64,000 bases of DNA from Catalimonadaceae bacterium JC749 (GTDB taxonomy: Bacteria; Bacteroidota; Bacteroidia; Cytophagales; Cyclobacteriaceae), in contig JAJNNC010000005.1 of the NCBI GenBank assembly GCA_021730635.1, positions 1 to 64,000 on the forward strand. The letters are read 5' to 3'. The notes under the pieces are model-generated. The model was given only the letters and a program-made list of their open reading frames with translations. It was not told where the DNA came from and did no database searches. Of this stretch, positions 27,597 to 37,500 are shown in pieces. Position numbers and translations under genes: made by a program. Positions within the stretch are counted from its first letter, which is position 1, and each line of letters begins with the position of its first letter.

Positions 27597-28520
27597 TTAG
27601 AAATAACGAGGCGTAAGCATTTTTTTATCTTTTTTCTTCAGGCGGTAGTGGATCATCAACTCATGCGACCCGCTATGGGCTGTCTGAAGTTCAGTAAGCG
27701 TATAATCATAGGCGTAACCAATGCTCAGCTGAGGGGTTGCCTGTAGTTCCAGTAAGCAGCTCAGCGCATCAAAAGAACGGTAGGAGACACCTACCCAGAT
27801 GAGTTCTTTGATCAGCAGGTTAGCATTAAGATCTATTTCTATAGGGGCGCCCTCCACAGTTTTGACCAGTATGTTTGGTTTCAGCTTCAGATCGGGGCTG
27901 AGGTTCATCACATATCCCGATGACAGAAACCAATGCCGAAACTGTTTGGCCTGGGTGCCTTCCAATCCGGGATAGTCATTCGTCAGCAGATATGGCAGGG
28001 AGAAGCCCACATAAAACCGCTGGGTGTTGTAATACAAACCTGCCCCAAAATTAGGAAGAAAAGCTTCCAGTTCATCGGTATAGAAAGAACCATCGTCTCC
28101 CTGACGAACCGGCAGCTGACTGAATTCAGAACGGTAGGAATTAAAACCCACCTGCAAGCCGGAAGCCAGTGTGCCTTTGGCCAGTTTAAGACGGTAAGCA
28201 TAAATAGCATAAGCGCCATATTGGTCGGTCACGCCAATCTGGTCGTGGGTGAGTAACATCCCCAACGCAATGTTTCTGTTTTCAACAGGGGTATGGATGG
28301 AAAAGGTCTGCGTGCTGGGAGCTCCTTCAAAACCTACCCATTGCTCACGGGCCAGGGCTGTCAGGCTCAAAGAGCCCTGACTACCAGCATAAGCCGGATT
28401 GATAGCCAATCCATTAAACATGTATTGGGTGTACATGGCTTGTTGCTGAGCCTGTGTGGTCAGGGCGACCAGCACAAGGCAGGCCACCAATGTCCATTTA
28501 AATATCTTCTTCATATTCAT
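27597..28520 (-). CDS. PorP/SprF-family type IX secretion membrane protein
   Basis: A 307-residue outer-membrane protein with a signal peptide (MKKIFKWTLVACLVLVALTT from residue 3) and the family opening 'QQQAMYTQYMFNGLAINPAY' followed by AGSQ. The rest is beta-barrel-like. SprF-type members sit beside giant adhesin genes and are needed to display that adhesin through the type IX system; core PorP members are found elsewhere. Here it lies 17 bp downstream of the giant adhesin gene, which argues for the SprF-like role. Confidence 0.92.
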   Translation of the reverse strand: MNMKKIFKWTLVACLVLVALTTQAQQQAMYTQYMFNGLAINPAYAGSQGSLSLTALAREQWVGFEGAPSTQTFSIHTPVENRNIALGMLLTHDQIGVTDQYGAYAIYAYRLKLAKGTLASGLQVGFNSYRSEFSQLPVRQGDDGSFYTDELEAFLPNFGAGLYYNTQRFYVGFSLPYLLTNDYPGLEGTQAKQFRHWFLSSGYVMNLSPDLKLKPNILVKTVEGAPIEIDLNANLLIKELIWVGVSYRSFDALSCLLELQATPQLSIGYAYDYTLTELQTAHSGSHELMIHYRLKKKDKKMLTPRYF

Positions 28521-28537
28521 CTATTGCATATCTTTGT

Positions 28538-31500
28538 TTAGCGGTGAACGATCACATAACCTCTACGGGGAGCCGATCCGTCTCCCAGATCAATGATGTA
28601 GAAGTAGGTGCCGTCCGGTACTTGGCTTTCTCCTAAAATCAATCCTATAGAAGACTGACTACCCCAGGCACGATCCTGGTTATTATAGCTGTTTGTTTCA
28701 TATATTTTATTTCCCCAGCGGTTGAAGATTTGCACTGAATTGTTTGGGTATTCTTCTATCCCTTCAATCCACCACACATCATTTTTCCCATCGTCATTGG
28801 GTGAAAATCCTTGATAGATAGTAATGACATCTTCCTGTCCATCCGGTATCCCGTCTCCATCGCTGTCGGACTCCTGAAAATCAGGGATACCGTCGCCATC
28901 CGTATCAGCCGGATCTGATGGATTATCGCCAGCTTCTTCACCGTCTGACAACCCATCACCGTCGCTGTCGGTCTCGCGGAAATCCGGTATACCATCCCGA
29001 TCACTGTCTACCGGATGATTCGGGTCCTGACCAGCTTCAATGCCATCAGGAATCCCATCGTTGTCACTGTCTGATTCTTTAAAATCGGGTGTACCATCGC
29101 CATCCGTATCGATGGGATGTAAAGGATCGGTTCCTGCTTCAATGCCATCAGGAATCCCATCATTGTCGCTGTCAGTGTCACGGAAATCAGGGATGCCGTC
29201 ACCATCCACGTCGGTAGGCTGTGAAGGGTTGTTGCCTGCTTCCAGGGTGTCGCTGATTCCGTCGTTATCACTATCCGTATCAATGACATCCGGAATGCCA
29301 TCCTGGTCGGTGTCGGCCAAGACCGGGCCATTCCCTGCTTCTAAAGCATCTGGTATACCGTCGTTGTCGCTATCCGTATCCAGGTAATCGGCCAGACCGT
29401 CTCCATCTGTGTCAGCTGGGGTGTTGTGGGCCGTCAGATCGCCGGCTTCCAGGTGGTCAGCAATGCCATCATTATCACTGTCAGTATCCAGGTAATCGGG
29501 TATTCCATCGGCATCATGATCGGAAGGGTTTTCGGGATCATCACCACGCTCAATGACATCAGCTATACCGTCCTGATCACTGTCGACATTCTGGTTGGGA
29601 CTACCCACCTGCAAAGTCACTGTTCCGGTGATACATGCTGCTGGGTTTCCTTTGTCACAGACCTGGTAGGTAAAACTGTCCGTACCTTCATACCCTGCGT
29701 CAGGCACATAGGTAAAGGTCCCATCATCGTTCAGCGTCAGACTACCATGCGCCACATCTACCAGGGGCGTGGTCTGAAAGGTCAGCCCTTTTCCTTCGGG
29801 ATCGGTAACGGCATTGATCAGGGAAGCACCAACAAGGGAAGCGTCCTTATCCAACGTAAAGCCTAGGGTAGTCGCAGTGGGGGTTGCATCATCAACTGGT
29901 GTTACTTCTATGTGCAGGGTAGCTTCACTGAGAGCGTAGGTCGTGCCGTCATAGCCGTTCCAGTCAAAACCTGTCGTGCCAAAGAAGTGATCATCCGGCA
30001 CAAAGCTTAGCGCATCCAGGTCAGCTACCGGGATCTCATCCCCGATTTTCACGGTATCACCCTTTAGCAATAACCGGCCATGTTCCGGCAGAAGTATTAC
30101 CTTGATTTTCTGCAGGAGATCTCCGTCAGGATCACTAAAAGCAGCCGTAAAGTCCATCTGATTAAACAGGAGCGGTTTCTCTTCCTGGGTAACCTTGTTT
30201 CCGTCCGTCAGGACAGGGGCTTGTTGGTCACTGAGGGTAATCTCAACGGTTGCAGGATGATCAGCGTAGGTCGTGCCATCGTAGCCATTCCAGTCAAAAG
30301 TGATCAGACCCCTATAACCTGACGCCGGAACCAGGGTAAGGTTAGCGATATCATCTATCAAAATCTCATCCTGTGCCTCTACGGTATGACCATGGAGCAG
30401 GAGGGTACCCTGGGTTGGTAAGCTGATAATTTTTATCTGAATCAAAGGGCTGTTTTCTACATCCTGATATTGATCCGTAAAATCATTCGCCTCAAAATGA
30501 ACCGCATGGTTGACCGAACCTGATAGGGCCACATCATTGACCACAGGAGCGTCGTTTACACTCTCTACACTGAAAATAATGGTGGCAGCGGTGGCAGCGT
30601 CTGCCGTGCCATCATTGACGAGGAAGTCAAAGGTATCCGCTCCATGTTTATGGGTGGCAGGTCTGTATTTCAGCAAAGATAGATGCGCAACCGCAATATC
30701 CTGGTTGAGCGTAACTGTTTCTCCGTCATCTGCCACACCATTCTCATTGGCATCCACATAGAGCATACCCTGATCAGGTAAATCCGTGATGCTGATATGA
30801 TGAAAGGCATCATGTTCCACATCAGAGTAGTGAAAATCGGTTACGGCAAAGGCATAGTCAGTGTCTTCTGCAGTATCCAATGTTTTGTCGGAGGAGGTAG
30901 GGGCATCATTCACGGCATTCACATCGAAAGTGATACTGTAGGTGCTCAGGGCATAGGTGATACCATCGTGTACGGTAAAATCAATGCTGGCGTAGCCTGT
31001 GCCATACTCGTTACCGGCCGGTAGGAACTTTAATTGTCCGGCATCCAATTGCGCTTTGGTGACTTCACTTCCATCCGATATTCCTTCCCCTTCGTCCGGC
31101 AGATCGTTACTGTTTCCATCCAGGAAAAGACTTCCCTGATCGGGTGCCAGGTCAATCCTTATTTTGCTCATCACATCCCCATCCGGATCGCTGTAGCCCA
31201 GATCAGCAGTAGCTACTGTCACAGGCATATCTTCGGAAGTAGACAAAGTTTTGTCAGCGGCGACTGGCAGGTGATTGACATGGTTCACATCGATGGTGAT
31301 AGTATAGTTTTCTACCGCATAGGTAGTACCGTCATGCACTGTAAAGGTAAATGCTGTATAGCTCACCCCATGTTCGTAGGCCTCAGGCAGAAACTTAAGC
31401 TTCGCAATGTCTGAAGCATCAATATCCTGGTTGGACAAAACAGCTTCACCCATACCCACTGCATCATCTCCGTCTGCGTCTACAAACAAAGTACCCTCAT

Positions 31501-34500
31501 CAGGTAAGCCTGTAATTGTAAGATGATCCAGGGGAGACCCTTCCACATCATCAAAACCAAAATCTTCTGCGGAGAAAGTATAAGCGCTATTTTCCGTAGC
31601 GATAACTGTATTGTCCTCCGCCGTAGGGGGATCATTGACGGCGGTCACTTCAAAGGTGATAGTGTTGGCAGCAGCAGCTTCCAGGGTTCCGTCATGCACT
31701 TTGAAAGTAAAGCTGGCATAGGCTGCTCCAAATTCATCTTGATCGGGCAGGAATTTTAGTAACCCTGCATCCAGTTGCACCAGGGTGACTTCATCATTTG
31801 CTGCCAAGTCCTCTTCTGTATCAATGACCTCATCCTCATCCACATCCAGGAAAAGGGTGCCTGCGGCAGGAAGAGTCTGCAGGATAAGCTTGCTGAGAGG
31901 CTCATTTTCTGTATCCTGATAGCCCAGGTCTGCGGTGGCCACTATGACAGGCGTGTCTTCCTGAGTGGTCAGGGTTTTATCAGCTGCTGTAGGAGCATCA
32001 TTGACAGCGGTGATGGTGATGGCTATCGTCTCACTGTCGCTGCTGTGATCATCCTCGGTGCTGAGCGTGAGGCTAGCCGCTCCATGATGATTCGCTGCTG
32101 GCAGAAAGCTACTGCCTAGCAAAGCGGCATTGATGTCAGAGAGGCTACCGCTGAAGCGCATGGTCTCATCTTCACTGCCATCTCCCTCTGTAAAGGTCAA
32201 TCCTGTGGTTTGAGAGAGGCTGAAAGTACCGTTTGTAACAGTAAGGGTTACAGTCTGTCCATCTCCATCTGCATCACTGATGCTTATGACATTACTGTTG
32301 GCAGTATTAAACACCAAGGGCGTATCTTCTTCAGTAGTCTGGTTGCTCGATACACTCACACTTGGCACATCATTAACTGTAGTGAGGCTGATATCGACCG
32401 TACCGGAAGCCGACTGATTCCCATCGCTGACGGAATAAACAAAATCGCCGGGGTCAGCTACCCCGTCATAGTCAGCCGGAGCATCATATTGCAGACCGGT
32501 GAGTTGGGCAATAGAAAGCACCTGGTTCTCAGTCACGGCAGTTCCATCAGCCAGCGTAATCTTTCCTAGCGTGGGTATTTGGGTCACCGTGATGACTAAG
32601 CTGGCATCCGCATCATCCACATCGCTGGGGGCCGGCAGGTTCAAAGCATAATCCGTTCCTTCTTCATCCGCCTCCAGATTTACCGTTCCTGTATTCGTCG
32701 CTGGCACATCATTCACAGCTGTGATATCAACGGAAATGGTATTTGCAGCAGCAGCGTATTCCGTTCCATCATGAACTAGAAAATCAAAACTATCATAGCT
32801 GTTACCATTAGCATCAGCTTCCGGCTTGAACTTCAACTTGGCCAGGTCAGCGGCTGTGATATCCTGATGGAGGGTTACAGTTTCGCCTGTATCTACTAAA
32901 CCGTTTCCATCTGTGTCAATGAACAGGATACCCTGATCGGGTAGCTGGGTAATTTCAATATGGTCTAAATCCTGATTTTCTATATCGTTGTATCCAAAGT
33001 CAGTCAGTAGGAATGTATAATCTGTATCTTCCTCCGAGGTGACAAGATTGTTAGTAGCTGTAGGAGCATCATTGACAGCGGTGATGGTGATGGCTATCGT
33101 CTCACTGTCGCTGCTGTGATCATCCTCGGTGCTGAGCGTGAGGCTGGCCGCTCCATACTCATGAGAGGCTGGCAGAAAGCTACTGCCTAGCAAAGCGGCA
33201 TTGATGTCAGAGAGGCTACCACTAAAGCTCATCGTTTCATCTTCACTGCCATCTCCCTCTGTAAAGGTCAATCCTGTGGTTTGAGAGAGACTGAAAGTGC
33301 CTTTGGTCACAGTAAGGGTTACAGTCTGTCCATCTCCATCCGCATCACTGATGCTTATGACATTACTGTTGGCAGTATTGAACACCAAGGGCGTATCTTC
33401 ATTCGTATTTTGAGCGGCAGGCACTGCAATAACGGGAGCGTCATTGGTTGCCTCTAAGCTGATGGCTACTGTCTGGGTAACGGTTTCATCTCCATCGCTG
33501 ACGGAATAAACAAAATCACCAGGGTCAGCTACCCCATCGTAGTCAGCCGGAGCATCGTATTGCAGACCGGTGAGTTGGGCAATAGTAAGCACCTGGTTCT
33601 CAGTCACGGCAGTTCCGTCTGACAAGGTGATGGTACCCAGTGAAGGCAGCTCAGTTACGGTAATCACCAGGGTGGCATCCGCATCATCCACATCGCTGGG
33701 TGCCGACAGGCTGAGCGCATAGTCGGTGCCTTCTTCCTCTGCCTCGATAATGACCACCCCGTTGTTGGTAACAGGGGCGTCATTGACAGGGGTCAGAGAG
33801 AGCGTCGTACTCGCCACATTGCTGTTGCCTACTCCGTCGTTGACCGTAACGGTGATGCTTCTGTCGGTGGCGGTCGGATCCTCGGAAGAATTGTTGTAGA
33901 CTACCAGCAGGATAGCCTCCTGATAGTCGGATAAGCTGGCGGTACCACTGAGAACGAGTTGGCCATCGCTGTCATTGTAGCTATCACTGACTGATATGCC
34001 GATAGGCAGCGTTCCATTCACCGAAAGGTTTTCTTCAGCTCCATCCGGACGATTGGTAAGGACAATAGTGACACTGCTTAGCTGAGTATGATCGGTGTCG
34101 CTGATCAAAATATCGTCATCGCTGATAGATACATCCGTATTCCCTTCGGTAAACGAAGTCTGGTAATCGGCACCGGTAGCACCACTGTCATCGTTGAGAT
34201 CCAGGTCAAGGACAGCAGCATCGTTGACGGCAGTCACCTCAAAGGTAATGGTGTTGGCAGCAGCAGCTTCCAGGGTTCCGTCATGCACTTTGAAAGTAAA
34301 GCTGGCATAAGCTGCCCCATAGGCATCTTGCTCAGGCAGGAATTTCAGCAGACCGTTATCCAGTTGCACCAGCGTAACTTCCTGGCTGACAGCTACGGTT
34401 TCATCGGTATCAATGACCTCATCATCATCCACATCCAGGAAAAGGGTGCCAGCGGCAGGAATAGTCTGCAGGATGAGCTTGCTGAGGGCCTCATTTTCTG

Positions 34501-37500
34501 TATCCTGATAGCCCAGGTCTGTGGTGGCCACTATGACAGGCGTATCTTCCTGAGTGGTCAGGGTTTTATCAGCTGCCGTAGGGGCATCATTGACAGCGGT
34601 GACATCAAAAGTGATCGTATTGGCACTGACGGCATCTTCTGTTCCATCATTGACGGTAAAATCAAAGACCGCATAGCTTACCCCGCTTTCGTCAGCGTCA
34701 GGTAAGAACTTGAGCTGGCTGTTATTGAGCTGGGTTTGTGTCACCTCCTCATCATCTGAAAGAGCTTCTCCATCGTCTATGACATCGTCATCATTGGCAT
34801 CTACAAAAAGAGTTCCGGAGGCAGGAGCCTGGTTAATTGTTATTTTACTAATCGCATCTCCGTCGATATCGTTAAACCCTACATCAGCGAGCGTCACTAC
34901 CACCGGCGTATCTTCGTTTGTCGTCAAAGTCTTGTTGGTAGCTGTAGGGGCATCGTTGACGGCAGTCACCTCAAAGGTGATGGTATTAGACGCGATAGCA
35001 GAGGCAGTTCCATCATTCACAGTGAAGTTGAAACTGGCGTAGTTAGCCCCATATGCATCTTCCTCCGGCAGGAATTTCAGCAGGCCGTTATCCAGTTGCG
35101 TTTTAGTGATTTCATCGTTGACTGCTAAAGGCTCATCCGCATCTATCACATCATTATCGTCGGCATCCAAAAAGAGCGTTCCTGCCGCAGGGATGGTGTT
35201 GACAGTGATTTTAACCAGTACATCGCCATCCGCATCATTATATCCCAGATCAGCCGTATTGACCGTGACAAGTTCATCTTCGCCTGTTGTGAGGGTTTTG
35301 TTGCTTCCTACGGGCGCGTCGTTTACGGACGTCACATTAAAAGTAATGGTGTTGGCGCCAGCGGCATCGGTGAAGCTGTCGTTCACTGTAAAGGTGAAGC
35401 TGGCATAAGCGACGCCATGACCATTAGTAGCGGGAAGAAACTTCAGCTGTCCCGCATCCAGTTGTACTTTGGTCGCTTCCTCATCGGCAGCCAGTGCTTC
35501 CCCTGTATCCACCTGGTTGTCACCGTCAGCATCCAGAAAGAGGGTGCCCTCGGCCGGGATTGTGTTGATCGTGATTTTGCTCAAGACATCACCGTCCGGA
35601 TCACTATAGCCGAGATCGGCTGTGCTGATGGTTACAGCGACATCTTCATTCGTCGTTAGCGTTTTATTGGCAGCGGTCGGTGGCCGGTTACAAGCGACTT
35701 TAATGGAATTGTCAGTATATTCCGCATTGGGAGTGGTATAGCCATCGCTGCCGGAAGTGACCAAACCATGGGCGTTCACCATCATACCCGCACCAAAGGT
35801 GCCTGAACCCAGGAAACCGTTCTGATCGTTGTCGGTAAATCCTGCCTCTCTCACATCATCACAACCATCGCTATCAGCATCTGTTTCCAGGAAGTCTGGG
35901 GTGTTATCACTTTCTGTATCGATCAGGCTATAATTGATAGTACCACTATTCTCATTACCAGCCTCCTGCACAGCATCCGGTAGTCCGTCTGTGCCGGTAT
36001 TGCCATCTACTCTTCCTCCGGTCTGTGCTTGTCCGTGTCCGGCTTCTAGCACATCGTAGATACCATCGTTGTCGCTATCCAGATCCAGGTGGTTGGCGAC
36101 ACCATCTCCATCCACATCGTATACATCGGGTATGCCATTGCTGTCATCGTCAGTATAGTCAGTGGTAGAGCCATCGCCTGCGCCCACGCCGCTGCTGACG
36201 TCGGAGAAGTTAGGAGCACCATCGCCATCGGCATCACCCAGCGGATCATAGCCGGTAGTGGCTTCCAGCGTATCCGGGATCCCGTCGTTATCATCATCGA
36301 AATCCATTACATCCAGGATACCATCTCCATCCGTATCTTTGGCATCTCTCACATCAATATCGCCCACGCCGCCTGTGTTGGGTAAGGTACTGGGGTCATT
36401 GATAATACCATTAGGATCATCCAGACCAATAGAGGTGTCAATGTTATTATCGAGGCCATCTCCATCCTGATCTTTAGTCGAGAGGACAAGGTTGGCTTCT
36501 ACCATATCGTATGTTCCGTCATTATCGGAGTCAATATCCAGGTAATCAGGAATAGCATCGGCATCAGGAAAAGTACCGTCGGTGTTGACCGGGCTCAGAC
36601 CACCTGCATAGTTCAGATCCAATCCGAAGGCATCGTAACTGCCACTGGGTGCAATGTAGCCAGCGGTTGTTTGGGCTTCTATGTTATCGGGCAATCCGTC
36701 CCCATCCGAATCCAGGTCATAACCATCCGGAATGTTGTCCCCGTCCGTATCCGTGAAATTGGTCAGAGGATCATTATCATTGTCCAGGTTAGCATCTTCC
36801 ACTACGTCCAGAATACCGTCGTTGTCATCATCCACATCATCATCATCGCTAATCAAATCGCCATCCCAGTCCAGGGGGTCAGGATTGAGTTCACAGCCGA
36901 ATCCATCATTTTGTCCCGAAGGGGCAGCCAGTAAAATTTTAGTAATCGCTGTACCTATCGTTGCGTTGGCAACGTCAGCAATCTTATAGATATCGCCGTT
37001 GGTGTTATTGAAGGTATAGAAGTTACCGAAACGGTCCTGCCAGGCAGCCCCATAGGTTCCGCCAGCGGCATCGTTGTTAGTCGTGTTGTTGGCAAAAATA
37101 AGGCTATACTGGGTAGACACCCCTGTGTTGACATTGACCTTCACCAGGTTTGAACCAGCCATTCCATAGATATAATCACCCAGTAACGCATAATCGGCGG
37201 CGGCAGAGAATAAGCCGGTAACCGGAATTTCTGTAACACTCACCGTAGCGGGATAACTCGCAATCCCGGAGATATCAAATTTGATAATCTTACTGCCATT
37301 GATAAAGCCCAGCAGGTTGTCCTGAGCAAACAGTACATTGTTAAAATTCTGAGTGGTACCGGTGATAGTGATTTCCCCCACGAAAGAAAAATCATCGGAG
37401 GGATCATAGACTCTTAATTTCTGGCCCCCTCCTGTATTAGAATATACATACTGGGTTACCGCATTATAGGCTGAGTTTGTCGCAGCATTATTGCTTACCC

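Noticed and set aside
26817-27746. 309-residue open frame on the plus strand
   Set aside because: It is antisense to the OmpA-family gene, whose domains are clear, and its translation has no family features.
34088-34705. 205-residue and other open frames on the plus strand within the adhesin gene
   Set aside because: They recur in each repeat unit because the repeat's reverse strand lacks stops. The minus-strand adhesin explains the sequence.
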